Of a stretch of 64,000 bases of DNA, positions 41,878 to 50,969 are shown piece by piece; position 1 is the first letter of the stretch, and each line of letters opens with the position of its first letter. The position numbers and the translations under genes were made by a program. A model generated the notes under the pieces. It saw nothing but the letters and a program-made list of their open reading frames with translations, had not been told where the DNA came from and did not search any database. The DNA is from Streptomyces sp. NBC_00078 (GTDB lineage: Bacteria; Actinomycetota; Actinomycetes; Streptomycetales; Streptomycetaceae), in assembly GCF_026343335.1 (NCBI RefSeq), contig NZ_JAPELX010000001.1:8680001-8744000 (forward strand), in the 5' to 3' direction.

Positions 41878-42876
41878 TCAGGGACGTCGGCGGGACAGCG
41901 GGCGGGTTGGCCCGTGCTCGCCCCTGGGTGCCGAACGAGGTTCCCTGGCCCGCCGTACGAGGTCGGCGGCGGCCTTGTCCCACTCGGGATGGGTGAAGGT
42001 GAACCCGGCCGCACACAGCCGGCCCGGAACCACCCGGCGGCTCTTCAGCAACAGCTCGGTGTCCGAGCGCATGGCCCACGCCCCCAGCTGCGCCATCAAG
42101 CGCGTCGCCGGCAGTCCCACCAGGACGCCCCTGGCCGCGCGCAGCGCCCGCATGAACTGCCGGTGCGGGAGGGGACCGGGTGAGGCGAGGTTCACCGGCC
42201 CCTCGATGTCGTCCCGGGCGATCAGGAACTCCACCGCCCGCACGAAGTCCTCGTCATGGATCCAGGAGACGTACTGCGCGCCGCCGGCGACCGGCCCGCC
42301 CAGCCCCAGCCGTGCCAGGCGCAGCAGGACATCGAAGACTCCGCCTCGGTCCGGGCTCATGACCATTGCTGAGCGCAGGGCCACCTTGCGGGTTCCCGGC
42401 GTGGGTGCCTCGGCCTGCGCCCGTTCCCAGTTCTTCGCGATCTCGACGCTGTACGCCCAGTAGTCCGGCACCCCTGCCTCCGAGCCGCCGATCACCCCCG
42501 TGGCCTCGTCGTTGGCCGCGTCGAAGCGATGGGCGTAGATCGTCGCGGTGCTCATCTGCAGCCAGACCCGCGGGGGTCGCGCGGCGGCGGCGATCGCCTC
42601 GCCGACGACCCGCGCCGAGTTCACCCGGGAAGCCATCATGTCCCGCAGGTTCTCGTCGGTGTAGCGACAGGAGACGCTGCGCCCCGCCAGGTTGATCACG
42701 ACGTCGCAGCCGTCGATCACCTCGGCCCAGGGGCCGATCGTCTCCCCGTCCCAGCCGATCTCACGCTCCCGCTTCGGACGCCTGGTCAGCACCACCACCT
42801 CGTGGCCTGCCGCCGTCAGCGCCCGGTCGAGGACCGCGCCCACCTGTCCGGTTCCGCCGGGCAGCACTACCTTCAT
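41878..42876 (-). CDS. TIGR01777-family epimerase (extended SDR)
   Basis: A 332-residue nucleotide-sugar-epimerase-like protein. The Rossmann motif GGTGQVGAVLDRAL starts at residue 7; DVVINLAGRSV and QMSTATIYAHRFD follow. A C-terminal DUF1731-like part has GFTFTHPEWDKAA. Its true substrate is not established for the family. About 20 basic residues are appended after the usual end. The ATG lies 39 bp from an 18-bp palindrome, so it is probably under a TetR-type repressor. Confidence 0.88.
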   Translation of the reverse strand: MKVVLPGGTGQVGAVLDRALTAAGHEVVVLTRRPKREREIGWDGETIGPWAEVIDGCDVVINLAGRSVSCRYTDENLRDMMASRVNSARVVGEAIAAAARPPRVWLQMSTATIYAHRFDAANDEATGVIGGSEAGVPDYWAYSVEIAKNWERAQAEAPTPGTRKVALRSAMVMSPDRGGVFDVLLRLARLGLGGPVAGGAQYVSWIHDEDFVRAVEFLIARDDIEGPVNLASPGPLPHRQFMRALRAARGVLVGLPATRLMAQLGAWAMRSDTELLLKSRRVVPGRLCAAGFTFTHPEWDKAAADLVRRAREPRSAPRGEHGPTRPLSRRRP

Positions 42877-42915
42877 GAAGCCCCCTCAGCTCTGATGGGC
42901 TCAGCCTAACCGGAT

Positions 42916-42933
42916 ATTTGAACGCGTTCAAAT
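42916..42933. promoter_or_regulatory. 18-bp perfect palindromic operator before the epimerase gene
   Basis: ATTTGAACGCGTTCAAAT is perfectly symmetric and lies 39 bp upstream of the epimerase start. TTGAACGCGTTCAA-like sites are typical of TetR-type or MarR-type repressors, and no such gene is next to it. The rest of the spacer 42934-43204 holds no recognised gene. Confidence 0.7.
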
Positions 42934-43204
42934 GTGGGCTCGGCCTGCCGTTCCGAGACGTGTCGGCGCACTCCTGCCGGCGATGGCACCGGCGCATGGG
43001 CACTGTCCGCCCCGAGGCAGCGGGGCGGGCCCCGTGCCACCGCAGTCCGCGAGGAAAACAGCCGGGACGAACCGGGACGCTGTGGGTGACCGAGCCGGCC
43101 CTGCGGCTCCTGGTGCGTCCGTCGTGCCCGAAGTACGGGCTGTGCGAATCGCCGGAGATCCACGAGTCGTGGACCTCGGGAGCGACGGAGGGCCCGGGCA
43201 CGTC

Positions 43205-45673
43205 TCAGGCCACGCGAATGCCCACGATGCAGGTGTCGTCGTCCGTGTCCGACCTGCTGTGTGTGAGCAGGCGGTCCAACTGCTGGTCCAGGGTGGGAGA
43301 ATGCATGCGTGCGGCCGTCAGCAGCTGGGCGAGGGACTCCTCCACGGACCGGTCACGACGTTCGATCAGACCGTCCGTGTACATGAGTAGCGTGTCGTCG
43401 ACGGCCAGCTGGACCTCGTGCTCCTCGTAGGTGGCCTCGGGTACGGCACCCAGCAGGAGTCCCTTGACCAGGGGCAGTGGCGCCGCCTCGGTGCCGCGCA
43501 CCAGAACGGGCGGTAGATGGCCGGCCCGGGCCCATCGCAGGGTGTGGAGGTCGGGGTCGTACAGGCCGCAGACCGCTGTGGCGGTGACGGAGCCCGTCAG
43601 ATGGTGGGCCACCATGTTGAGCCAGGACAGCAACTGCCCCGGCCCGGCGCCCGTCACGGCGAGCCCCCGCAGCGCGTTGCGCAGAACGACCATGCTGGTG
43701 GCCGCCTCGATGCCGTGCCCGGCGACGTCCCCCACGCACAGCAGAACCAGCCGGGACGGCAGCACGACCGCGTCGTACCAGTCGCCGCCGACCAGATGCT
43801 GCGTCTCCGCGGGGCGGTAGCGTACGGCGACGCGCAGTCCTGGAGCCGCCAGCGGCGCCTGCTCCGGAGGCATGATGGCGTGCTGCAACTGGAGGGTGAG
43901 CCGGTTGCGTTCACTGGCCTGCTGCTCGCTGTGGGCGAGCTGATCGCGGGTGGCGGCGAGCGCGACCTCGGTCCAGTGGTGGGCCGAGATGTCCTGATAC
44001 GCCCCGCGTACGACGAACAGCTGGCCGTCGGAGTCGAGCACCGGCTCGGCCACCACGCGAATGTGGCGGGTCACCCCGTCGGGACGCAGGAGACGGAACG
44101 ACGTGGACGCAGGCCGGCGATGGTGCAGCAGCGTCCGCAGGAACCGGCCGATGGTGACGGCGTCATCGGGATGTGCGTGAGCGGCCAGGTCCTCCAGCGG
44201 CACGGGGCTGCCGGAGGCGGGCTTGCCGTAGAGCTGGTAGAGCTGACCGTTCCAGGAGATCTCGCCGGTGAGGAGGTTCTCCTCGAAACCGCCGATACGG
44301 CCCAGGCGCTGGGCGTGCTGGAGCAGGTTCGCCAGGCGGGACGTCTCGTCCTCGATGCGCCAGATCAGCAGGACGCTGCCGCCGTGCCGGCTGATGCTGA
44401 TGTCGGCGATCGCCGCCAGGGCCACGTCGTCCACCAGGGCGGTGAGTCTCATCCGGCGGGTGCGGTAGGGCTCGCCAGTGGCGTAGACGCGCTCCACGTG
44501 CTCGAAGAGCTCGCTCTGGCCGGCGGCCATCGGGTACGTCTCCAGCAGCAAGGCGCCGTTGATGACGCCGCGCGGCCGGCCGGCGGGGTCCAGGAAACGG
44601 CTGTTGACGTGGTGGATGCGGAAGTCGACCAGGCGTGCGTCGGCATCCAGGTGCGGCACGAGTACCAGGGCCGGGTCGTGGAGCCCGTCGCACAGGTCCA
44701 TCAGTTCAGCCACGTCCGGCAGAACTCCGGCACTCGCCTCTCCGTCGGGACGCTGGGGGACGCAGGTCTCCAGGGTGTGCGCGCACAGCTCGGCCAGGGC
44801 CTCGATCTGGCGGACGATCTGCGGTGCGGGAGTGTCCAGCGGGGAGGCCCATGCGATCTCCAGCACCCCATGGATCCGGCCGACGGCACCGGCCGGTACG
44901 GCGACCCGGCCGCCGTCCGGATGGTGGTGCTGGCCGATCGAGGGCAGTCCGGTCTCGGACAGGCTGCGAATCCATTTGCCCGCGCGCTCGGCGAGCCCGC
45001 GCCGCGCGACCGTTGTCACGCCCGGGGGCACATGCCGCCATCGTCCGGCCTCGGCGGGAGAGAATCCCGCGCTGCCCGCCAGGGTGAGAGAGCCATCCGT
45101 TCCCAGGGCCCAGATGGCCACCGCCTCCGCACCCAGCGGGGTCAGAGCGTGCTCCAGCAGGGAATCGGCGACGGCCTGGGCGTCTTGGGCGGCCAGTGCA
45201 CCGCTCTCGGCCGCCCGCAGCCGTACGGCGGAGGAAGGGCCTCCCGGTGAGCCGACGGCCACGGCACTGGCCGCGGTGGCGGCGAGGAAGGCGGTGGCCA
45301 CCTCCGACAGCTGGTCGCGCGAGGCCTGGTTGATGACCTCGACCGCGAATTCGAGTGGCGTCATCCCGGCCTGCTCGGTGAGCTCGGCGAGCTGCCGCGC
45401 GGCCTGCGTCGGTCCGCAGCCCAGTCGTTCGACGAGGATGCCCTTGGCCAGTTCGATCAGTGCACGCCCGTCCGCCTCGGCCTGGGCCGCCCGCACCTCG
45501 CGGCGCAGGCGCTCCACGGTCGCTGCGAGCCTGCCGACCGGGGACGTGTGCCCGGGACCGGCGTCGCCGCCGCTGCCGGACTCGGGCGTGCCGGCGGAGC
45601 CCCGCGGCGTGGGCTGGTCGCCCCCGGCCTCCTGGGCACGGTGCGGCTCGGGCGGTTGACGGAGATCACTCAC
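43205..45673 (-). CDS. ANTAR-GAF-PAS-PAS PP2C (SpoIIE) phosphatase
   Basis: An 822-residue cytoplasmic regulator. After a disordered Pro/Gly head there is an ANTAR-like helical unit (about 69-115, ALIELAKGILVERLGCGPTQ, AARQLAEL). Then come a GAF (about 150-300), a PAS (about 330-450), a second PAS (about 455-580, with GGFEENLLTGEISWNGQLY in outline), a short coiled coil, and the PP2C domain (about 610-820). The PP2C has GGDWYDAV, CVGDVAGHG, MYTDGLIERRD and DDDTCIVG. ANTAR units normally bind RNA hairpins at terminators; joining one to a phosphatase links RNA binding with STAS dephosphorylation. It lies 72 bp behind the HAMP kinase gene on the same strand. GTG at 45673 is preceded by GAGGAA. 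Confidence 0.88.
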   Translation of the reverse strand: MSDLRQPPEPHRAQEAGGDQPTPRGSAGTPESGSGGDAGPGHTSPVGRLAATVERLRREVRAAQAEADGRALIELAKGILVERLGCGPTQAARQLAELTEQAGMTPLEFAVEVINQASRDQLSEVATAFLAATAASAVAVGSPGGPSSAVRLRAAESGALAAQDAQAVADSLLEHALTPLGAEAVAIWALGTDGSLTLAGSAGFSPAEAGRWRHVPPGVTTVARRGLAERAGKWIRSLSETGLPSIGQHHHPDGGRVAVPAGAVGRIHGVLEIAWASPLDTPAPQIVRQIEALAELCAHTLETCVPQRPDGEASAGVLPDVAELMDLCDGLHDPALVLVPHLDADARLVDFRIHHVNSRFLDPAGRPRGVINGALLLETYPMAAGQSELFEHVERVYATGEPYRTRRMRLTALVDDVALAAIADISISRHGGSVLLIWRIEDETSRLANLLQHAQRLGRIGGFEENLLTGEISWNGQLYQLYGKPASGSPVPLEDLAAHAHPDDAVTIGRFLRTLLHHRRPASTSFRLLRPDGVTRHIRVVAEPVLDSDGQLFVVRGAYQDISAHHWTEVALAATRDQLAHSEQQASERNRLTLQLQHAIMPPEQAPLAAPGLRVAVRYRPAETQHLVGGDWYDAVVLPSRLVLLCVGDVAGHGIEAATSMVVLRNALRGLAVTGAGPGQLLSWLNMVAHHLTGSVTATAVCGLYDPDLHTLRWARAGHLPPVLVRGTEAAPLPLVKGLLLGAVPEATYEEHEVQLAVDDTLLMYTDGLIERRDRSVEESLAQLLTAARMHSPTLDQQLDRLLTHSRSDTDDDTCIVGIRVA

Positions 45674-45745
45674 GGCTGGCCTGTTCCTCGGCTGGGACGT
45701 CCCGAACCCACACGGTCGGCTGGTGCGCACTGCGGTGACGCCTGG

Positions 45746-48700
45746 TCACACGGGCAGCCAGCGTCGGACGCGGGCGATGAGGTCATTGCTGTCGACGGGC
45801 TTGGTGACGTAGTCGTTGGCACCCGACGCGAGGCTCTTCTCCTGGTCGCCCGGCATGGCCTTGGCGGTGACGGCGATGATGGGCAGATCCGTGTACTGCG
45901 CCATCGTGCGGATCTCCGCGGTGGCGGCGTAGCCATCCATCTCCGGCATCATCACGTCCATCAGGACCAGGCAGACGTCGGGGTACGCGAGAAGCATCTC
46001 GATGGCCTTGCGGCCGTTGTCCGCGTGCAGCACGTGGAAACCGTGGAGTTCCAAAACCCCGCTGAGGGCGAACAGGTTGCGTGCGTCGTCGTCGACCACG
46101 AGGACGCTGCGGCCGAGGAACGAATCGTCCAGGACCTGTGCGGCAGGGTGGTGAGGCTCCTCGGCGCGCACCAGCGACAGTACGTCGCCCGGCTGTTCGG
46201 CGGACAGGTGCAGGGTGATGCGCTCACGCAGTTCGTCCAGGCTGGACAGGAAGTCCAGCGGCCGGTCGCCCGCTCGGGCGCGCAACGTCTGTTCCTGGGC
46301 CAGGTCCACGCGATGACCGGTGTGGACGAGCACGGGCACGCTGGCGAGCGCGGAGTCGCCGTGCATGGCGGCCAGGAAGCCCGTGCCCTCGTCGTCTGGC
46401 CCGCCGAGCTCGAGCACGACACAGTGGCAGGGTTCGGCGGCCAGTGTGCTCGCCGCCTCCTGCGCCCCGACGGCCGTGATGATGTCGATCGTCCCGCGCG
46501 GATCGTCGGGGTCGTGCGCGATGTCGGCGACGGCCCGTTCGGCGACCAGGGTGAGCAGACCGCGAGGCCGCTCCTCGATGACCAGCAGGCGGCGTCTGCG
46601 CTGTTCGGGGGCTGCCATGAGCTCGGAGACGGCAGGAAGCGCCGGCGCCGCCTCGGACCCGTCGGTGGCATGGGCCGGGACCGGCGGCCGGCCGCCGTGA
46701 TCCAGCAGCTCCTCGAAGTCGGGGCGCGCGACTGGCAGATGGAGCGTGAACGTGCTGCCCTGGCCGGGTGTGCTGTCGACCGTGACGGCGCCGCCGAGCA
46801 GATGGGCGATCTCCCGCGTGATGGACAGCCCGAGGCCGGTGCCGCCGTACTTACGGCTGGTCGTGCCGTCGGCCTGCTGGAACGCCCCGAAAATCGTCTC
46901 CAGTTGCTGCTGGGGGATGCCGATGCCGGAGTCCTTGACCCGGAAGGCCACGATCGGGCCACCGCGGTGGACACCCGGAGGCACCTCTCGGTCGGCGGCC
47001 GGTTCGATGCGCAGCTCCACGCCACCCTGCTCGGTGAACTTCACCGCGTTGGACAGCAGGTTGCGCAGGATCTGACGCAGCCGGGAGTCATCGGTGAGCA
47101 GGTCTGCGGGCGTGCCGGGCGCCGTGTCCACCGTGAAGTCGAGGCTCTTTTGCGTCGTCATCGGCCGGAACGTCGCCTCGACGTACTCCAGGAGCTTGCG
47201 CAGCGCGACCCGTTCGGGAGCGACGTCCATCTTTCCGGCCTCGACCTTGGACAGGTCCAGGATGTCGTTGATCAGCTGCAGCAGGTCCGAGCCCGCCGAA
47301 TGGATGATGCCCGCGTACTCGACCTGCTTCGGGGTGAGGTTGCGCGAGGGGTTCTGTGCGAGCAACTGGGCCAGGATCAGCAGGCTGTTGAGCGGAGTGC
47401 GCAGTTCGTGGCTCATGTTGGCCAGGAACTCCGACTTGTACTTGGAGGCCAGCGCCAACTGCTGTGCACGGGTTTCGAGTTCCTGCCGAGCCTGCTCGAT
47501 CTGCAGGTTCTTGGCCTCGATGTCGCGGTTCTGCGAGGCCAGCAGGGAGGCCTTCTCCTCGAGTTCGGCGTTGGAGCGCTGCAGTTCGTCCTGCTGGACC
47601 TGCAACTCCTCCGACCTGGCCTGCAGTTCGGCGGTCAGGCGCTGGGACTCGTCCAGCAGTTCGTCGGTGCGGACGTTGGCCACGATGGTGTTGAGGTTGA
47701 CGCCGATGGCCGGCAGCACCTGCGTCAGGAAGTCCTGGTGGATCTGCGTGAAGGGGGTGAGTGAGGCCAGCTCGATGACGCCGAGGACCTGCTCCTCGAC
47801 CACGATGGGCAGCACCACCAGGGCACTGGGCACCGCCTGCCCGAGACCGGAGGAGATGGCCACGTAGCCCGCCGGAAGCTCCTCCACGGTGATCGGGCGG
47901 CGGTTGCGCGCCGCCTGGCCGACCAACGAGCGGCCGACAGGGATGCGGGTGGGCCGCTCGGCGTCGTCGGGGGAGCCGTACGAGCCCACCAACCGCAGTT
48001 CGGGACCGCGCTCCGTGTCCTCCGCCAGGTAGAAGGCGCCGTACTGCGCCGAGACCAGAGGGGTGAGCTCGTCCATGACCAGTTCGGCGACCACGGGCAG
48101 ATCGCGGTGGCCCTGCATCAGGCCGGAGATCCGGGCGAGGTTCGTCTTGAGCCAGTCCTGCTCCTGGTTGGCCCGCGTCGTCTCGCGCAGGGACCCCACC
48201 ATGGAGTTGATGTTGTCCTTCAGGTCGGCGACCTCGCCGGAGGCCTCCACGGTGATCGAGCGGGTCAGATCGCCCTCAGCGACAGCGCTGGTGACCTCGG
48301 CGATCGCGCGGACCTGGCGGGTGAGGTTGCCGGCCAGTTCGTTGACGTTCTCCGTCAGTCGCTTCCAGGTGCCCTCTACGCCCTCCACCTCGGCCTGGCC
48401 GCCGAGGCGCCCCTCGCTGCCGACCTCGCGGGCCACTCGGGTGACCTCGGCGGCGAACGACGACAACTGGTCGACCATCGTGTTGATGGTCGTCTTGAGT
48501 TCCAGGATCTCGCCGCGGGCGTCGACATCGATCTTCTTCGACAGATCGCCGCCCGCCACCGCGGTCGTCACCAGGGCGATGTTGCGTACCTGCCCGGTGA
48601 GGTTGTTGGCCATCGAGTTGACGTTGTCCGTCAGGTCCTTCCAGGTGCCGGCCACGTTCGGCACGTGCGCCTGGCCGCCGAGGCGTCCCTCGGTGCCGAC

Positions 48701-50020
48701 TTCGCGGGCGACGCGGGTGACCTCGTCGGCGAAGGCGGAGAGCGTGTCGACCATGGTGTTGATGACGTCCGCCAGGGCGGCGACCTCCCCCTTGGCCTCG
48801 ACCGTGATCTTCTGGGAGAGGTCGCCGCGAGCCACCGCCGTGGCGACCTGGGCGATCGAGCGGACCTGCCCGGTGAGATTCGACGCCATCACGTTGACGT
48901 TGTCCGTCAGATCCTTCCAGGTCCCCGACACGCCCCGGACGATCGCCTGGCCGCCGAGATTGCCCTCCGTGCCGACTTCGCGGGCGACGCGGGTGACCTC
49001 GTCGGCGAAGGCGGAGAGCTGGTCGACCATCGTGTTGATGGTGTTCTTGAGTTCCAGGATCTCGCCGCGGGCGTCGACGGTGATCTTCTGGGAGAGGTCG
49101 CCCTGCGCCACCGCCGTGGCGACCTGGGCGACGTTGCGGACCTGCGCGGTGAGGTTGCCACCCATGAAGTTCACGGAGTCCGTGAGGTCGCGCCAGGTGC
49201 CCTTGACCCCCTTGACGTCCGCCTGCCCGCCCAGGCGGCCTTCGGTGCCGACTTCGCGGGCGACGCGGGTGACCTCGTCGGCGAAGGCGGAGAGCTGGTC
49301 GACCATCGTGTTGATGGTGTTCTTGAGTTCCAGGATCTCGCCGCGGGCGTCGACGGTGATCTTCTGGGAGAGGTCGCCCTGCGCCACCGCCGTCGTCACC
49401 TGGGCGATGTTGCGGACCTGGGAGGTGAGATTGCCCGCCATGAAGTTGACCGAATCGGTCAGGTCGCGCCAGACACCGCCGACACCGGGAACCTGCGCCT
49501 GGCCGCCCAGCCGCCCCTCGCTGCCCACTTCGCGGGCGACGCGGGTGACTTCGTCGGCGAACGCGGACAGCTGGTCGACCATCGTGTTGACGGTCTCCTT
49601 GAGCTGCAGGATCTCCCCGCGCGCCGGTACGTCGATCTTCTGGGACAGGTCACCCCTGGCGACCGCCGTCGCGACCTGGGCGATGTCGCGGACCTGCGTG
49701 GTGAGATTGCCCGCCATGGCGTTGACCGAATCGGTCAGATCCGCCCACGTACCGGAGACTCCCGGCACCTCTGCCTGACCGCCCAGCGTTCCCTCGGTGC
49801 CCACTTCGCGGGCCACGCGGGTCACTTCCGACGTGAACACGGACAACTGGTCGACCATGCCGTTGAAGACGGTGGCGATGTCACCCAGCAGACCCTGGCC
49901 GTCGGACGGCAGCCGAGTGCCGAAATCGCCGTCTCGCACGGCGGTCAGCCCGGCCAGCAGCTGCCGCAGCTCCTGCTCGCCCGGAGCCTGCTCCCGGGCG
50001 TCCATCGACTTGGTGGTCAT
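45746..50020 (-). CDS. Soluble hybrid histidine kinase with seven tandem HAMP units (Nik1-like)
   Basis: A 1424-residue protein without membrane helices. Residues about 10-630 hold seven HAMP units (GDFGTRL, then GDLSQKI/GDLSKKI, last GDLTRSI) joined by six near-identical linkers (VTRVAREVG, EGxLGGQA), a period of about 92 residues. Then come a GAF (about 655-800), a coiled coil (about 805-865), HisKA with His871 in NMSHELRTPLN, and an HATPase with NLLSNAVKFTE and GTGLGLSI. A degenerate receiver-like stretch (about 1175-1290) precedes a full receiver with Asp1355 in LVLMDVMMPEMDG. The plan matches fungal group III kinases that sense osmotic stress and fungicides. ATG at 50020 is chosen over an upstream in-frame ATG. 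Confidence 0.93.
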   Translation of the reverse strand: MTTKSMDAREQAPGEQELRQLLAGLTAVRDGDFGTRLPSDGQGLLGDIATVFNGMVDQLSVFTSEVTRVAREVGTEGTLGGQAEVPGVSGTWADLTDSVNAMAGNLTTQVRDIAQVATAVARGDLSQKIDVPARGEILQLKETVNTMVDQLSAFADEVTRVAREVGSEGRLGGQAQVPGVGGVWRDLTDSVNFMAGNLTSQVRNIAQVTTAVAQGDLSQKITVDARGEILELKNTINTMVDQLSAFADEVTRVAREVGTEGRLGGQADVKGVKGTWRDLTDSVNFMGGNLTAQVRNVAQVATAVAQGDLSQKITVDARGEILELKNTINTMVDQLSAFADEVTRVAREVGTEGNLGGQAIVRGVSGTWKDLTDNVNVMASNLTGQVRSIAQVATAVARGDLSQKITVEAKGEVAALADVINTMVDTLSAFADEVTRVAREVGTEGRLGGQAHVPNVAGTWKDLTDNVNSMANNLTGQVRNIALVTTAVAGGDLSKKIDVDARGEILELKTTINTMVDQLSSFAAEVTRVAREVGSEGRLGGQAEVEGVEGTWKRLTENVNELAGNLTRQVRAIAEVTSAVAEGDLTRSITVEASGEVADLKDNINSMVGSLRETTRANQEQDWLKTNLARISGLMQGHRDLPVVAELVMDELTPLVSAQYGAFYLAEDTERGPELRLVGSYGSPDDAERPTRIPVGRSLVGQAARNRRPITVEELPAGYVAISSGLGQAVPSALVVLPIVVEEQVLGVIELASLTPFTQIHQDFLTQVLPAIGVNLNTIVANVRTDELLDESQRLTAELQARSEELQVQQDELQRSNAELEEKASLLASQNRDIEAKNLQIEQARQELETRAQQLALASKYKSEFLANMSHELRTPLNSLLILAQLLAQNPSRNLTPKQVEYAGIIHSAGSDLLQLINDILDLSKVEAGKMDVAPERVALRKLLEYVEATFRPMTTQKSLDFTVDTAPGTPADLLTDDSRLRQILRNLLSNAVKFTEQGGVELRIEPAADREVPPGVHRGGPIVAFRVKDSGIGIPQQQLETIFGAFQQADGTTSRKYGGTGLGLSITREIAHLLGGAVTVDSTPGQGSTFTLHLPVARPDFEELLDHGGRPPVPAHATDGSEAAPALPAVSELMAAPEQRRRRLLVIEERPRGLLTLVAERAVADIAHDPDDPRGTIDIITAVGAQEAASTLAAEPCHCVVLELGGPDDEGTGFLAAMHGDSALASVPVLVHTGHRVDLAQEQTLRARAGDRPLDFLSSLDELRERITLHLSAEQPGDVLSLVRAEEPHHPAAQVLDDSFLGRSVLVVDDDARNLFALSGVLELHGFHVLHADNGRKAIEMLLAYPDVCLVLMDVMMPEMDGYAATAEIRTMAQYTDLPIIAVTAKAMPGDQEKSLASGANDYVTKPVDSNDLIARVRRWLPV
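48200..49990 (-). repeat. Tandem HAMP-coding DNA repeats
   Basis: Units of about 276 bp repeat within the kinase gene. Sub-blocks such as the codons for QLSAFADEVTRVAREVG and GEILELKNTINTMVDQ are nearly identical at the base level between units 3 and 4 (about 48990-49110 versus 49260-49380). This suggests recent duplication or gene conversion. Confidence 0.8.
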
Positions 50021-50185
50021 GCGCACCCTCGTTCCGCTCCCCAAGAGTCCCCACCCCGAGGACCCGGAACCGCGAGCGGGCCGGGAAGGCCTCGCTCAAT
50101 AGCGGCATTTCCGCAGTTCACGGATCTGCCCGATGAGAAATCGGTGGAAGATTAGCTCAGTTGCCGCCCGGCAACAAAAGCTTGG

Positions 50186-50205
50186 GGCGAGCATCACAGC
50201 TCGCC
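50186..50205 (-). terminator. Hairpin after the STAS gene
   Basis: GGCGAGC at 50186-50192 pairs with GCTCGCC at 50199-50205. In transcript direction it follows the STAS stop by about 160 bases and would partly separate it from the kinase. The remainder of the 345-base spacer should hold the kinase promoter, but none could be fixed. Confidence 0.45.
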
Positions 50206-50365
50206 GAAAAAGGCGCCGCGAAGACGGAATGACGGTGCTGAACCGGGGTACTCAAAGCGTTTTGCACAGGGCGACGGCGAGTCCGATGGGCAAGCCGTGA
50301 GGGGATCGGAACCGGCGGTGGGCATGCCGGTGCCGCCGAACCACCTGGCTCACGCGCCGAGGTCG

Positions 50366-50731
50366 TCATGGCGCCAGGGCGTCCCGGACGGTAGGACGAC
50401 ACGTGACGATCGTGTCGAGCCCCACGAGCTGAATGGTGCGCAAAACGGCGCCCCGTGCCCCCGCGAGCCGCAGCCACCCCCGTGCGGCCTGCGTGGCCTG
50501 ATGAGCGGCGATCAGGGCGTTGATGCCGCTGGAGTCCATGAACGTGACCTGGCTCAGATCGACGACGACCCGTTGTCCGGTGGTGGCGTCCGCCGGAGGC
50601 ATGGCCCGGGTCAGGGCGCCCGCGCTCTGATGGTCGACTTCTCCGTCGAGGCTGAGCACGGTGATGCCTTCGGCATCAGTGCGGACGACGGTCAGCCGGC
50701 CGTGACCGGCTGGTTCCTGTTTGTCTGCCAC
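50366..50731 (-). CDS. STAS-domain anti-anti-sigma factor
   Basis: A 121-residue single-domain protein. TVLSLDGEVDHQSAG, VVVDLSQVTFMDSSGINAL and a final VGLDTIVTCRP follow the SpoIIAA/RsbV plan. The phosphorylatable serine is Ser67 or Ser68 in MDSSG. Unphosphorylated it would bind an RsbW-like kinase and free a sigma factor. The GTG at 50731 has AGAGG at good spacing; the ATG two codons earlier overlaps that site. Its likely partners are the divergent ATPase at 50970 and the PP2C phosphatase at 43205. Confidence 0.9.
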   Translation of the reverse strand: MADKQEPAGHGRLTVVRTDAEGITVLSLDGEVDHQSAGALTRAMPPADATTGQRVVVDLSQVTFMDSSGINALIAAHQATQAARGWLRLAGARGAVLRTIQLVGLDTIVTCRPTVRDALAP

Positions 50732-50859
50732 TCGCATCCTCTGCGCACATCGGTGGGGTCGGCACACGCCTTTGTTGCCAACGCTGCCCCGGGATCGTAA
50801 ATGCGATGCACACAGGTGGCCCATTCATACGCTCGCGCCACAGGAGTACTGCGCGGCGC

Positions 50860-50888
50860 ACGGGGTAAACGCGCGCATGAACGGGGTA
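50860..50888 (+). promoter_or_regulatory. Repeated GGGTA boxes before the RsbW-like gene
   Basis: ACGGGGTA occurs at 50860-50867 and 50881-50888, 21 bp apart. GGGTA(A/C) resembles the -10 box of stress-sigma (SigB-type) promoters in Streptomyces, and the second copy lies about 80 bp before the ATPase start. A matching -35 box is not clear. Confidence 0.35.
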
Positions 50889-50969
50889 CCGCAGATCGCC
50901 ACGCGCCCACGAACGGGACAACGTGGATCATGGCAGGGAGCCTGTGTTGCGCCCGAGGAGGGTTCCTGG

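Noticed and set aside
42934..43204. Short + strand frame with LLVRPSCPKYGLCESPEIHES
   Set aside because: No start signal, family or conserved pattern could be recognised; left as spacer.
48200..49990. Regular DNA repeats resembling an array
   Set aside because: The period is about 276 bp and entirely coding for HAMP units; not a CRISPR array.
48063..50155. Long antisense frames over the HAMP region
   Set aside because: They mirror the repeat structure of the kinase gene on the other strand and show no domain of their own.
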